In this document: positions 53,150 to 63,068 of the stretch, piece after piece
Numbering within the stretch: the first letter of the stretch is position 1
Layout of the letters: each line of letters starts with the position of its first letter
NCBI GenBank assembly: GCA_014763665.1
Contig: JACXUY010000003.1
Location: 1-64,000 of the forward strand
Origin: Gammaproteobacteria bacterium
GTDB lineage: Bacteria > Pseudomonadota > Gammaproteobacteria > Thiomicrospirales > Thiomicrospiraceae
DNA length: 64,000 nucleotides
Reading direction: 5' to 3'
The notes under the pieces: generated by a model
Database searches by the model: none
The model's input: only the letters and a program-made list of their open reading frames with translations
Told to the model about the DNA's origin: nothing
Made by a program: the position numbers and the translations under genes

Positions 53150-54160
53150 TCATGCCTGATCTAATAAACGTTCCTGCTGATGCACATAATCCGCCAAATC
53201 CGCTTGCGAGGTCTGCAATAATTGCAGACTTTCAGATATGTGAGTCAACATTTCGGTCGCTTCGCTGGCATCATTCTGCGTTGAGCCCACACGATCACGA
53301 CTATTATGCATTACTTTAACAGCAGTTCGTGCTTGTTGTTGTAACTCTTCGATAATGGTTTGAATTTCTTTGGTTGCTTGTTGTGTTTTTTGCGCCAGAA
53401 TACGCACTTCATCAGCAACGACAGCAAAACCGCGTCCGTGCTCACCGGCGCGCGCTGCTTCAATGGCCGCGTTGAGAGCTAACAAATTGGTTTGTTCCGC
53501 AATGTCGCGAATCAAAACTAGGACAGTACCAATGTTTTCACTGTCTTTCTCTAATTGACGAATGACACTGGCAGCATGCGTAACTTCGTCACTAAGCGTA
53601 TTGATACCAGAGAGCACATTTGCCAGCAAACGGTTCGTCTGGGTTGATTGACCATTAACCTCATTGAGATGACTTTTTAACAAACTAGCAGAGGCTTTAA
53701 TTCCATCTAGTGCTTGTTTTGCTTGCGCAAACATCGCACTTTGAGCCAAATCAGATGAAGACTGCGTTGTTTGATTCATCATAGACTGCTGACATTGCAA
53801 CAAAGCCTCTTCTGCTTGAGCTGATTTCATTTTTTCCATTTGCAGGCTATAAGAAATCACGTCAAAAAGACTATTCAATTTGTCCGTTAACGGTTGGTCA
53901 ACCGCACCATGAGCCCTAAGGTGAGTCAATTCCTCAGCAGAAAGTTGATCCATCTGATGCATCAAATCATCTAGCCACAGATTCGACTCAGACTCAAGCT
54001 GTTTAGCGTGACTTAACTTGGTCAGCAACAATGCAACCACCAGCAGCAGAATAACGATCAGCACACCCGAACCCACCATCAAAGGCATATTATCAGCCGC
54101 CCATGCCATGCTGGGAACTAAACCCAACCCTATGATTGTCAATAAAGATTTCTGAATCAT
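53150..54160 (-). CDS. Short chemoreceptor-like protein in the flagellar operon
   Basis: The 336-residue protein has an N-terminal signal-like segment ending AWA-A, one membrane helix (about 27-48) and a cytoplasmic methyl-accepting-type region with the conserved tip ([40 protein letters not shown]). It has no ligand-binding domain. The return helix after the tip is short (about 90 residues). It sits between fliK and motA, so it may sense the motor or stator state, but this is inference. AGGAAG precedes the start. Confidence 0.8.
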   Translation of the reverse strand: MIQKSLLTIIGLGLVPSMAWAADNMPLMVGSGVLIVILLLVVALLLTKLSHAKQLESESNLWLDDLMHQMDQLSAEELTHLRAHGAVDQPLTDKLNSLFDVISYSLQMEKMKSAQAEEALLQCQQSMMNQTTQSSSDLAQSAMFAQAKQALDGIKASASLLKSHLNEVNGQSTQTNRLLANVLSGINTLSDEVTHAASVIRQLEKDSENIGTVLVLIRDIAEQTNLLALNAAIEAARAGEHGRGFAVVADEVRILAQKTQQATKEIQTIIEELQQQARTAVKVMHNSRDRVGSTQNDASEATEMLTHISESLQLLQTSQADLADYVHQQERLLDQA

Positions 54161-54208
54161 TATATTTCTTCCTAAGACTTCACTTTAAAAAACAGATGAC
54201 GACGAACA

Positions 54209-55753
54209 TTACGCAAACTGATCCACAAGATGCTCATTCGAAGCGACTAGTTTCATACTGACTGCTTGGTTAACGGCATCCTCAGCCAAGTCTGAAGCAG
54301 ACTGTTGAAAACTTTGTCCACCACCTTGACCGCTTCCAGTTTGGCTTTCGCCTGAGTTGACCATCGCTGATGCCAACTCAACACCCTCTTGAGCCAACAT
54401 CTCTTTCAAGCGCGGCAATGCATTCTCTAGCATATCGCGAGTTACACCATGCTGTGCCGAAAGCGTTACATGTGCTTTCTGTTGCTCGTCTAATTTTAAA
54501 CCAATCTTCATTGGTCCGAGCCCCAAAGGATCCAAACGAACATCTAACTCATTCATCGACTGATTGATCATAATTTGCACTCGTTGCGCTACATCTTGAG
54601 CCCACTGCGGTTGACGTAAATTTAGTGGGGCTGACAGAATAGGCGAAGAAGTTGTTTGACTTAACGGAGTGGTCGACACCAAAGAAAACTGATCAGCGCC
54701 AAGCTCAATATCACCAGTGGATGGCGCCTCTTCCTGTAACGAAATTAAGTGATCACTCTGTGAAGATTCTTGACGTTGTTCCTGTTGTGTTGATCCACTA
54801 CTACTGCCAGCTGGATTTGCAATAATGGCCGACGCCGAGGTCAAAGAATTTACCACCTGTGATGTGGAAGGCGTTTCAACACCACTGGAAGCGGCTTGCA
54901 TGACGCCATTGCTCGCCACAGAAATAGAGGAAGCAGAGGCAAAAACAACCGACTTATTATCACCTAATAAGCGTGCTGATGTCGGCGAGTCAGCACCCTC
55001 TGTCAGTTGTGAAACCATCGAGTTTTCAGTTGCAGTCGTAGGCATGGATGTGGTTACAACTGCCGACGCAGCAGCATACTGATTTGGCGTGGATAACTTG
55101 GTTTCAACCGCTTGCAAATGGCCTGAGGTCAACACCTGAAGCTGACTATCCGGAACTGAACGAAGATTAACATTTAGCGTCTCTGTTTCGCTTCCGTTAG
55201 AAGTGGTTGTCAATCCAGTGTTTGAATTTGTCGGCATGGGCGCAACACTGGAAAATGCTTGCTGATTGTTAACCATAACCGAGGGATTATCGGTAATGAG
55301 TGTACCATTACCTTGCAGACTAGGCGATGTCTTTTCAATCGGTGATGACGCTAATGGATCAGACACAGCTTCAAATTGAACTTGGGAAGTGATATTGTTG
55401 CTTCCTTGATTCAATACCGGCATGGTTTGCTCATCAGTCAATGGTTGATTATCCGGTATCACCATGGGAATCTGTGGTGTTTGTAATGCCAGCTGGGCCC
55501 CCTGTTCCAGTGTTACCAATAAGCCTTCTGGCGTTGTGTTTGTTTTGGCTTGGTTTAAGGGTGCTAACGAAACACCATTTGATACAGTCAGAGCTGGCGT
55601 TGACAATGCCGTTATGCTGCTGCCTTGATTGAAATTACCCAACAGCTGATCAAATTCGGCAAGTTCTGCCGATGTTGGTTCCATAAGCGGAAACAATGCT
55701 CCAGCGCTGCTGGCACTAGCACTAACCGATGGGGTAACACTGGCTGGAATCAT
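54209..55753 (-). CDS. fliK: Flagellar hook-length control protein FliK
   Basis: FliK measures hook length and triggers the FlhB switch. The 514-residue protein is Ser/Thr-rich through about residue 370, then has the Flg_hook domain (LRQPQWAQDVAQRVQIMINQSMNELDVRLDPLGLGPMKIGLKL). It is behind a sigma-54 element, 62 bases after fliJ, and starts the long run through fliL to flhB. A second FliK-like protein occurs at 35776. Confidence 0.9.
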   Translation of the reverse strand: MIPASVTPSVSASASSAGALFPLMEPTSAELAEFDQLLGNFNQGSSITALSTPALTVSNGVSLAPLNQAKTNTTPEGLLVTLEQGAQLALQTPQIPMVIPDNQPLTDEQTMPVLNQGSNNITSQVQFEAVSDPLASSPIEKTSPSLQGNGTLITDNPSVMVNNQQAFSSVAPMPTNSNTGLTTTSNGSETETLNVNLRSVPDSQLQVLTSGHLQAVETKLSTPNQYAAASAVVTTSMPTTATENSMVSQLTEGADSPTSARLLGDNKSVVFASASSISVASNGVMQAASSGVETPSTSQVVNSLTSASAIIANPAGSSSGSTQQEQRQESSQSDHLISLQEEAPSTGDIELGADQFSLVSTTPLSQTTSSPILSAPLNLRQPQWAQDVAQRVQIMINQSMNELDVRLDPLGLGPMKIGLKLDEQQKAHVTLSAQHGVTRDMLENALPRLKEMLAQEGVELASAMVNSGESQTGSGQGGGQSFQQSASDLAEDAVNQAVSMKLVASNEHLVDQFA

Positions 55754-55794
55754 GATGAGCCTCGAGCTAAATTAAGTAGTTGCTAGCATAAAAA

Positions 55795-55809
55795 GCAATT
55801 AGTGCGCCA
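55795..55809 (-). promoter_or_regulatory. Sigma-54 type promoter of fliK
   Basis: On the minus strand TGGCGCACTAATTGC has exact GG-N10-GC spacing and keeps TGGC and TTGC. It lies six bases after the fliJ stop and 41 bases before the fliK start. Confidence 0.65.
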
Positions 55810-55815
55810 AAACCT

Positions 55816-56250
55816 CTAATCTCGCTGACCGACAGCAAATTTGACTTGATTCAGTGCATCTGCTGCCTGTTGCTCTCGTTTTTCGATCAGCTGACGCTTA
55901 GCATTGGTTCGCTCTTCGATCAGCTTTTCAATCGCTTTTGCTTGCCGATGCGCCTCCGCCCAAACACTTTTAGCATCAATTACCTGTTGTTCCGCTTGCG
56001 CAATTTTTTCGTACTGTTCCATTACCGCAGCTTGTACTTGGCTCAAATAAGCAACTAAAAGCTTTCGCTGCTGAATACCGATTATCCCTTCCAAGGCCAA
56101 CTGCTTCTGATAATCTAACGCATAATCTTCCAACGCCGTGGCTTGCTGTTTTAACGTTTGTAATTGCTGTTCAACTTGTTGTAGGCGTTGACTCGCTTTA
56201 TCAACGGCTTGTTGCCGCAATTGCAAGACCAGTTCCAGTTGTTCTGCCAT
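55816..56250 (-). CDS. fliJ: Flagellar chaperone FliJ
   Basis: The 144-residue protein is a long coiled coil rich in Gln, Ala and Leu, as in FliJ, which joins the FliI ATPase to FlhA. It has the N-terminal LELVLQLRQQAVDKASQRLQQ and follows fliI after 15 bases; position and coiled-coil nature are the main evidence. Confidence 0.88.
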   Translation of the reverse strand: MAEQLELVLQLRQQAVDKASQRLQQVEQQLQTLKQQATALEDYALDYQKQLALEGIIGIQQRKLLVAYLSQVQAAVMEQYEKIAQAEQQVIDAKSVWAEAHRQAKAIEKLIEERTNAKRQLIEKREQQAADALNQVKFAVGQRD

Positions 56251-56265
56251 CTTAGGTCGTTAATC

Positions 56266-57615
56266 TCAACGTTTGAAAACTTGAATCATGTCCATCAAAC
56301 TCTGTTCCATAGCAACGGATTCGTGCGGTTTTTGCGACAAAAATTGATGTAAAGCAGGTTGCAACTGAATTGCTTCATCAATTTGCGCATTCGTACCGCG
56401 TGTGTAAGCGCCCACATTAATCAGATCTTGATTTTGTTGATAAAGTGCCATGATGCGCTTAATGCGTAACGCCAAATCCATTTGCTCATTCGAAACAATT
56501 TCTTTCATAACACGACTGATGGAAGCTTCAATGTCAATTGCCGGGTAACGACCCGATTCGGCAATACGACGCGACAAAACGATGTGACCGTCCAACACGC
56601 CACGAGCCGAATCGGCGACTGGATCATTCTGATCATCGCCCTCTGTCAATACCGTATAAAATGCGGTGATGGAACCTTTACCGGGTTCACCATTACCCGC
56701 TCGCTCAATCAGTTGTGGAATACGCGCAAACACTGACGGTGGATAACCCTTACTCGCAGGAGGCTCCCCGACTGCTAAAGCAATTTCACGCTGTGCCTGC
56801 GCATAACGCGTTAACGAATCCATCAACAAGAGCACATTCAAACCCTGATCACGGAAAAACTCCGCAATGGCTGTTGCTCTCAAAGCACCATGTAACCTTC
56901 TTAAGGGGGGATCATCAGCTGGAGCCGCAACGACCACAGAACGAGCCAAGCCTTCATCGCCTAAAATTTGACGAATAAACTCATTCACTTCTCGGCCGCG
57001 CTCACCCACTAAGCCAACAACAACAACATCTGCTTTGGTATATTTGGCCATCATACCTAATAAGACAGACTTACCCACACCCGTACCTGCAAACAAGCCT
57101 AATCGTTGCCCACGCCCAACGGTTAATAAACTATTAATCGCACGAACACCGACATCAAGCGAAACAGCAATCGGATCACGATTAAGCGGATTAATACGAC
57201 GGCCATGAAGTGGAACGGAATGAGCTAAGGTAGGCAAAAGTTTTGAATCTAGGGGCTGACCCGCTCCATCTATAACCCGACCCAGTAATTCAAAACCCAC
57301 TTCAACCTGTGCTTCATGCTGTAAAGGTGTGACTCTTGCATTGGGTGCTAGACCATGAATTTCAGCAACCGGCATCAAATAGAGCTTATCACGATGAAAT
57401 CCCACTACCTCAGCCTCACTGTGCTGACGACCTTGCGTAATACGACAACGTGATCCCAATGAAGCAAATAGTCCTTCCGCTTCTAGCGTCAACCCAACCA
57501 TACGGGTTAATCGTCCCGATACAGGTAAAGGAATGTCATGTGGAAGATGTGATGCAATCTGTTGCATCTGCTGATGCCAACGTTTGAGGCGATATGCTGG
57601 GTGTAAACAACTCAT
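56266..57615 (-). CDS. fliI: Flagellar export ATPase FliI
   Basis: FliI energises flagellar protein export. The 449-residue protein has Walker A GLFAGTGVGKSVLLGMMA, GERGREVNEF, Walker B LLLMDSLTRYAQAQREIALAVGEPPASKGYPPSVFA, and DGHIVLSRRIAESGRYPAID. It overlaps fliH by 4 bases. Length is normal. Confidence 0.97.
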   Translation of the reverse strand: MSCLHPAYRLKRWHQQMQQIASHLPHDIPLPVSGRLTRMVGLTLEAEGLFASLGSRCRITQGRQHSEAEVVGFHRDKLYLMPVAEIHGLAPNARVTPLQHEAQVEVGFELLGRVIDGAGQPLDSKLLPTLAHSVPLHGRRINPLNRDPIAVSLDVGVRAINSLLTVGRGQRLGLFAGTGVGKSVLLGMMAKYTKADVVVVGLVGERGREVNEFIRQILGDEGLARSVVVAAPADDPPLRRLHGALRATAIAEFFRDQGLNVLLLMDSLTRYAQAQREIALAVGEPPASKGYPPSVFARIPQLIERAGNGEPGKGSITAFYTVLTEGDDQNDPVADSARGVLDGHIVLSRRIAESGRYPAIDIEASISRVMKEIVSNEQMDLALRIKRIMALYQQNQDLINVGAYTRGTNAQIDEAIQLQPALHQFLSQKPHESVAMEQSLMDMIQVFKR

Positions 57616-58427
57616 GGCTCAGAAATAGTCGCTACATCAATACTGGTATTGAATAACTCATGTACGGCCAAATCCAATACTTTCTCGGTTTGTGTCTTCC
57701 AGTTGAAAGATAATTCGCTATGACCTGAGCGTAGCACACACTCACCCATCAATAGCTGATCATCCGCATGTACCTCCACGCGACCATCACGAGCCAGTAA
57801 TACTCGGTCTAATCGAGCTACGTCATCAGGATGAACACGAATATGAAGTGGATAAACAAGTTGTGGTAACTGAGCAATCGCCCGCTCAACCAAGCGCTGA
57901 ACTCGATCGGGTTGAATGTTCAGCGCATCCATGGCAACACGCTGAGCGAGTTGACTCGTCAGCCACAGGATATCCTGCATTAGACTGTCTTCGACATCAG
58001 ACAGCGATTGCGTAACACCCACTAACAAAGACTCGGTTTTTTGTTGCGTCTCACTCAACCAAGTAGCCTTTACTTGCTCAAAAGCTTCTTTCTCGCTCAA
58101 GGCCTCCGCCTCGGCAACGGCTCGCGCTTCAGCGTATCCCTGCTCATAGCCCTTTTCATAGCCTGCTGTTCTACCCTCGGCAAAACCTGCCTCACGCGCC
58201 GCTTTAAATTCAGCTTCCTTCATCAACGCTAATGCCTCAGCCACCTCGGCCTTCGCGCTAGCTAGAGCCATTTCAAAGGCTCGACGCGACTCTTGTAACA
58301 TAGCAGCTTGTAAATCAGGTGCTGCCCACGCCTCACCCTGAGTAGCGAGTTGATTAGCTCTGATTAAAGGGGTAATTTTAACGGCTGATTGTGCGCCGTT
58401 ATCAGCACGAAATTGAGCGTCAGACAT
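57612..58427 (-). CDS. fliH: Flagellar assembly protein FliH
   Basis: FliH is the FliI regulator/stator. The 271-residue protein has an Ala/Glu-rich coiled-coil middle with a repeated G-x3-G pattern (AGFAEGRTAGYEKGYEQGYAE, about residues 80-100), then the conserved C-terminal domain (VHPDDVARLDRVL; VLRSGHSELSFNWKTQTEKV). It lies six bases from fliG and overlaps fliI. Confidence 0.93.
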   Translation of the reverse strand: MSDAQFRADNGAQSAVKITPLIRANQLATQGEAWAAPDLQAAMLQESRRAFEMALASAKAEVAEALALMKEAEFKAAREAGFAEGRTAGYEKGYEQGYAEARAVAEAEALSEKEAFEQVKATWLSETQQKTESLLVGVTQSLSDVEDSLMQDILWLTSQLAQRVAMDALNIQPDRVQRLVERAIAQLPQLVYPLHIRVHPDDVARLDRVLLARDGRVEVHADDQLLMGECVLRSGHSELSFNWKTQTEKVLDLAVHELFNTSIDVATISEP

Positions 58428-58433
58428 ACGGCA

Positions 58434-59465
58434 TTAACCCACCATGTCTTCACCGCCGCCCGGCATCACCAACTTACCTTCATTAGCTAAACGACGTACC
58501 GTAGTAATAATCTGCCGCTGCGCCCCTTCAACATCACTGAGTTTAACGGGGCCTGAAGTCGCTAAGTCATCCTGCAAAATAGCAGCCTGACGTTTCGACA
58601 TATTGTCCAAGAAATGATTTTGCATTTTTTTCTCAGCGCCTTTCAGAGCCAACAACAATACATCAGCCGGGATTTCTGCCAGTACCGCTTGAATGCCGCG
58701 ACCATCGATATCAATAATGTTATCGAATGTAAACATATTGTCTTGAATCGCTTGGCTAATATCGGTATGTTCAATGGCAATTTCATCCAGAATTTTGCCA
58801 TCACTACCACCGCCAACCAAGTTAAGGATTTCAGCTGCCCGTTTAACACCGCCGATCGTCGCCATTTTACCGCCACTGGAATCAGAAGCTTGATTTTCAA
58901 AAATGCTATTCAAGTCAAACAGCGCTTGAGGCTGAATGGTATTTAGTGTCGCAATGCGATAAATCACTTCAGAGCGAAAACGCTCTGGGATACCCTGTAG
59001 CACTATGGCAGCCTGATCAGGATCGAAATAAGAAAGCACAATCGCCATTACCTGCGGATGCTCATTCTTTAGCATATTGGCCACAGCACCAGGATGCATC
59101 CACTTTAACGTTTCTAACCCTTTAAGTTGATCCGACAGCATTGAAACATCAAGCACATGACTGCTGTTACTACCCAGTGCATCCATCAACAAGCCTTGCG
59201 CATAACTTGTTGGATCGACACCCAATGCGTCTTTACCAAACTCACGCGCGTACAGCTTTAAAATGGCATCGACTTGCTGACGATTAACGTGCGGCAAGCT
59301 GGTCATGGCACTACCAATGGCTTGAATTTCACGGGGATTGAGCTGTTGTAACAGCTTTGAGGCACTCTCTTTTCCCAAGGCCATCATCAACACTGCCACC
59401 CGCTGTGTCTGATTTAATTCAGACAAATCAACGCCACTCAGATCATCGTCAATTTCTGCTGCCAT
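58434..59465 (-). CDS. fliG: Flagellar motor switch protein FliG
   Basis: FliG is the torque-generating rotor protein. The 343-residue protein has the N-terminal domain (SELNQTQRVAVLMMALGKESASKLLQQL), the middle EHPQ motif (MLKNEHPQVMAIVLSYFDP) and the C-terminal charged torque helix. I choose ATG 59465, seven bases after the fliF stop, with GGATAA upstream; a 33-residue longer frame overlaps fliF. Confidence 0.96.
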   Translation of the reverse strand: MAAEIDDDLSGVDLSELNQTQRVAVLMMALGKESASKLLQQLNPREIQAIGSAMTSLPHVNRQQVDAILKLYAREFGKDALGVDPTSYAQGLLMDALGSNSSHVLDVSMLSDQLKGLETLKWMHPGAVANMLKNEHPQVMAIVLSYFDPDQAAIVLQGIPERFRSEVIYRIATLNTIQPQALFDLNSIFENQASDSSGGKMATIGGVKRAAEILNLVGGGSDGKILDEIAIEHTDISQAIQDNMFTFDNIIDIDGRGIQAVLAEIPADVLLLALKGAEKKMQNHFLDNMSKRQAAILQDDLATSGPVKLSDVEGAQRQIITTVRRLANEGKLVMPGGGEDMVG

Positions 59466-59472
59466 TAGCCAG

Positions 59473-61185
59473 TTATCCTTTATCCGCAATCCACTCGCGC
59501 AGCACTTTCGCTGCCACTTTAGGGTCAGCGTCAATTTGCGTTCGAATTCGGGCAACCAAATCAATATCTTCTTTTTCTAACTCAGTCAGTTGTTCCTGTT
59601 GCTGTTCATCCATTGCATTCAATGTTCCGGCGATAGAAGCATCCCCCCCCGCAAGACTGGTGTTTTGATTAGCTTGTTGTGCCGCTAATTGTGTAGCCTC
59701 CTCTTCATCTTCATCAGGTAGATCTTCTGCTAGTTTCTCACGTTCTTTCACGCCGGTTAAGTCACGTAGTAAGGGCCGCAGCACGCCAAAAATAATCAGC
59801 AACACAGCCAAACCACCAGCGACCTGCTTCATGACATCCCAAAACCAAGCTTGTTGCCAAATAGGTAGGCCAATTTCTTCCTCAGCTTCGTTTTGGAAAG
59901 AAATGTTCACTAAACTCAGAGTATCACCACGCGCTTCGTCCACACCAACGGCGTCTCGCACCAGATTCTTAAAGCGTGCCAATTCTTCATCAGTTAGGGG
60001 GGTACGTTGCAAAGCACCTTCCTCGTTGGCTTTGACTCGATCGTCTACAACAACAGCGACCGAAAGGCGTTTTAATGTACCTACTTGCGATTGTAGATGC
60101 GTAATCGTACGATCAATCTCATAGTTTTTGGTGATTTTTTCGCTTTGTAAGTCTTTCCCCAAGCCACCATTATTGACCTTACCTGGGTAATTTTCTTCTG
60201 GTGCAATACCCGCTTGGGGTGGTTGATTAGTCAAGGCACCAGGAATACCCTCTGGACCTGCTGCTTTATTACGCTCGCGTATTTCCTGAGAACTGCGCAC
60301 CGCTTCTGGATCAGGATTGAAATTTTCGCGCGTCTGTTCCTGCTTCGTGAAATCAACTTCAGCCGTTACCTGAGCCCTAACGCCTTTACTACCAACTAAA
60401 GGAGACAGTAAATCCTGAATACGTGCCGCGAGTGTTTGCTCAATATTGCGTGTGTATTCAAGTTGTTTGAGACTCATATTCATGCCCAAATTGGGCGATT
60501 GTTGTGACAACAGATTACCGCTTTGATCGATCACCGATACGTTAGCCGCTTTCATATTCGGTACACTTGAAGCCACCAGATGCATAATGGCATTCACTTG
60601 TGCTTCCGAAAGACTACCATGCAGATTCACAACGACTGAAGCCGTTGTTTCCTGCTCTTTTCGGACGAAAACAGTACGTTTGGGAATGGCTAAGTGAACT
60701 CGTGCCGATTTAACCGCAGCAATGGCGGCGATCGATTGCGCTAACTCACCTTCTAAGGCACGAATATATTGCACATTTTCTTTGAACTGACTAACACCAA
60801 AGCCTTGGTCTTTGTCTAGAATCTGATAACCCGTATCTGCTGACTTAGGCAAACCCTCTGCTGCTAATTTGAGCCGCAATTCGTGAACGCGAGCCGCTGG
60901 GACAGTTAATGAACCCGTATTGGTATCATACTGGTAAGGAACAGCCTGAGCATCTAATGCTTTGACGATATCTGCCGCTTGACGACTATCCAATCCTCCG
61001 AAGAGTAAAGCGTAACTGGGCGCTTGCGACCAAAGCACCAACGCAACACCAATGGCAATCGTTGCCGCGAGCGCAATAATCAAACTGACCTGTTTGATCA
61101 CTGGCATGGCACTCAGGTTTTGATACAACATGGACGCTCCGGTTGGAGGTGTCGTTGCATTGGCGGTGGGTTGTAGTTCAGCCAT
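59473..61185 (-). CDS. fliF: Flagellar MS-ring protein FliF
   Basis: The 570-residue protein has two membrane helices (about residues 33-52 and 450-470), the periplasmic ring-building domains (APSYALLFGGLDSRQAADIV; VRVHLAIPKRTVFVRKEQ-like) and a cytoplasmic FliG-binding tail ending in VLREWIADKG. It starts the fliF-fliJ run. FliE is encoded 113 bases upstream in a separate step. Confidence 0.96.
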   Translation of the reverse strand: MAELQPTANATTPPTGASMLYQNLSAMPVIKQVSLIIALAATIAIGVALVLWSQAPSYALLFGGLDSRQAADIVKALDAQAVPYQYDTNTGSLTVPAARVHELRLKLAAEGLPKSADTGYQILDKDQGFGVSQFKENVQYIRALEGELAQSIAAIAAVKSARVHLAIPKRTVFVRKEQETTASVVVNLHGSLSEAQVNAIMHLVASSVPNMKAANVSVIDQSGNLLSQQSPNLGMNMSLKQLEYTRNIEQTLAARIQDLLSPLVGSKGVRAQVTAEVDFTKQEQTRENFNPDPEAVRSSQEIRERNKAAGPEGIPGALTNQPPQAGIAPEENYPGKVNNGGLGKDLQSEKITKNYEIDRTITHLQSQVGTLKRLSVAVVVDDRVKANEEGALQRTPLTDEELARFKNLVRDAVGVDEARGDTLSLVNISFQNEAEEEIGLPIWQQAWFWDVMKQVAGGLAVLLIIFGVLRPLLRDLTGVKEREKLAEDLPDEDEEEATQLAAQQANQNTSLAGGDASIAGTLNAMDEQQQEQLTELEKEDIDLVARIRTQIDADPKVAAKVLREWIADKG

Positions 61186-61298
61186 AATTCTCTAACGTGT
61201 GATTACACTGCACGGTTAATAAGCCCGATAAACCCAGATTGTACCAATTTTAGCGCTATAAAGTGGCAAGGTTTGCCAAGAACTTATGAAAATAACCA

Positions 61299-61664
61299 TC
61301 AAATCGGCATACTCATTACATCTTTATAAGCTTCAACTAATTTATTGCGCACCTGCGTCATCGCTTGAAAGGCTAAAGAAGCTTTCTGAGCCTGAATCAT
61401 CACTTCGGAAAGCTCAACATTGGGATCACCCATTTCCATACGCTCTTTAAGCTGATTGGAGGTTTGTCCTTGCTCATTAACCTTATCAATCGCCTGACGC
61501 ATCAAGCCTGCAAAATCGGTACTCGCACCAGAAGCATCGACTAAACCATCTGTGCCAGCAATATCTAGTGCCGGTTGAATTCCAGCATTACCACCCAGTT
61601 GTGCTTGTTGTGCGACGTCTCGCATTTCCATCAACAACCGCTGTGTGTCTATTGCACTCATCAT
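61299..61664 (-). CDS. fliE: Flagellar MS-ring/rod junction protein FliE
   Basis: The 121-residue protein has the family C-terminus (NVELSEVMIQAQKASLAFQAMTQVRNKLVEAYKDVMSMPI). FliE connects the MS-ring and the rod and is an early export substrate. ATG 61664 or 61661 can start it. A sigma-54 promoter is 31 bases upstream, after flrC. Confidence 0.95.
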   Translation of the reverse strand: MMSAIDTQRLLMEMRDVAQQAQLGGNAGIQPALDIAGTDGLVDASGASTDFAGLMRQAIDKVNEQGQTSNQLKERMEMGDPNVELSEVMIQAQKASLAFQAMTQVRNKLVEAYKDVMSMPI

Positions 61665-61694
61665 CTCGCCCTCTCATTCACTAGTAAGGAAAAA

Positions 61695-61709
61695 GCAAAG
61701 TTTATGCCG
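61695..61709 (-). promoter_or_regulatory. Sigma-54 type promoter of fliE
   Basis: On the minus strand CGGCATAAACTTTGC has the exact GG-N10-GC spacing, GGCA and TTGC. It begins directly after the flrC stop codon, 31 bases before the fliE start, so flrC and fliE can be transcribed as separate units, and FlrC is the likely activator. Confidence 0.7.
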
Positions 61710-63068
61710 TTAATCGACATCATAACCAGCATCACGTAATTTAGCCAGCTTATATCTTAACGTACGTGGACTCATTTGCAACACCTCTGCTGTGCGCGCC
61801 CGATTACCCGCCTGAAGCTTCAGAGTTGACAGGATTAACTTGATCTCTTGTTCCTTCAAATCTTGCATCACCACTGGCTCGCTTAAACCACCTTCAACAA
61901 TTACATCGGTCGATGTTTCGCTTTCCTTAACATCTAGCCACAAGCTACGTGCATCTAGCAAAATATCCTCTGCTGTAATCCATTCTCCCGCTTGCAAAAC
62001 CATGGCACGTTGCAAAACATTATCCAACTCACGAATATTACCTTGCCAATGATAACTTATCAGACGCTCTTTCGCTTCATCCGTTAAGCTTGGTATAACC
62101 TGAGTACCAGCGTAATGACGCGCTATTAATCGCTCAGCAATGGGAATAATATCCAGCGGTCTTTCTCGCAATGGCGCTAAATGTAACGGAAATACATTCA
62201 AACGATAGTAAAGATCTTCACGAAACTTATGCGTTTTAATCGCTTGCTCAAAGTTAATATTGGTCGCTGATAACACCCTTACATCTAAGGCAATCGGTTT
62301 GTCGCTACCTAAACGCTCTACTTCTCTTTCTTGCAGCACACGCAATAATTTACTCTGCAAGTCAATGTTCATTTCACCAATTTCATCCAGAAACAAGGTT
62401 CCTTTCTGCGCTTGTTCGAATTTACCTGGCATAGATTTAACTGCCCCCGTAAAAGCTCCTTTTTCATAACCAAACAGGGTCGCTTCTAACATGGTTTCTG
62501 GAATCGCTGCGCAGTTAATGGCAATAAAAGGACCCTGAGCTCGCCCCGATTGTTGGTGCAAATAGCGCGCTAATACTTCTTTTCCCGTACCACTTTCGCC
62601 GGTAATCATGACACTGGCATCAGATGCCGCAACTTTTTGTGCTAATCGTTTAATTTTTTGTGTTTGCGCGTCTACGGCGACAAAATCATCTTCACTTGAG
62701 GCATCGAAATTAAGATAACGTTGCGCTTTTTCCAGCAGTAAACTGGCCTCAAAAGGCTTAACAATGTAATCAACAGCACCGTCTTTCATGGCAGACACAG
62801 CCTGCTCAATGGTGCCATAAGCGGTCATTAACACAACAGGCAAATGCGGTTTCAGCGCACGCAAGCGTTGCAATAAAGCATAGCCATCCATACCATCCAT
62901 ACGAATATCGCTAAATACCAAGCTGATTTCTTCTTCACCTAGCACTGCTAAGGCACTTAAGCCATTATCAACCGACAAAACCTCAAAATCACCCAGCTGC
63001 AAGGTGTCAACAATGGCTTCTCGTAAAGCGCTGTCGTCTTCGACCACCAAAATTCGACCCAAACTCAT
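61710..63068 (-). CDS. flrC: Sigma-54-dependent flagellar response regulator FlrC (FleR)
   Basis: FlrC activates sigma-54 promoters of flagellar genes after phosphorylation by FlrB. The 452-residue protein has a receiver (VVEDDSALREA, phospho-Asp in VFSDIRMDGMDG), an AAA+ domain with Walker A GESGTGKEVLARY, the sigma-54-contact loop GAFTGA, Walker B FLDEIGEM, and a Fis-type helix-turn-helix (NRARTAEVLQMSPRTLRYKL). ATG 63068 overlaps flrB by 4 bases and has GGAGGAAG upstream; a longer frame to 63101 is unlikely. Confidence 0.95.
   Translation of the reverse strand: MSLGRILVVEDDSALREAIVDTLQLGDFEVLSVDNGLSALAVLGEEEISLVFSDIRMDGMDGYALLQRLRALKPHLPVVLMTAYGTIEQAVSAMKDGAVDYIVKPFEASLLLEKAQRYLNFDASSEDDFVAVDAQTQKIKRLAQKVAASDASVMITGESGTGKEVLARYLHQQSGRAQGPFIAINCAAIPETMLEATLFGYEKGAFTGAVKSMPGKFEQAQKGTLFLDEIGEMNIDLQSKLLRVLQEREVERLGSDKPIALDVRVLSATNINFEQAIKTHKFREDLYYRLNVFPLHLAPLRERPLDIIPIAERLIARHYAGTQVIPSLTDEAKERLISYHWQGNIRELDNVLQRAMVLQAGEWITAEDILLDARSLWLDVKESETSTDVIVEGGLSEPVVMQDLKEQEIKLILSTLKLQAGNRARTAEVLQMSPRTLRYKLAKLRDAGYDVD

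Noticed and set aside
58434-59564. Longer FliG and other extended starts (CheB, FliL, CheZ, FlrC, RND adaptor)
   Set aside because: The extensions overlap neighbouring genes or a terminator and lack family similarity; internal ATGs have better ribosome sites.
61264-61278. TGGCAA-GGT-TTGCCA palindrome between fliE and fliF, which looked like a sigma-54 site
   Set aside because: The GG and GC are eight bases apart, not ten, in either direction. It is a palindrome of unknown meaning.
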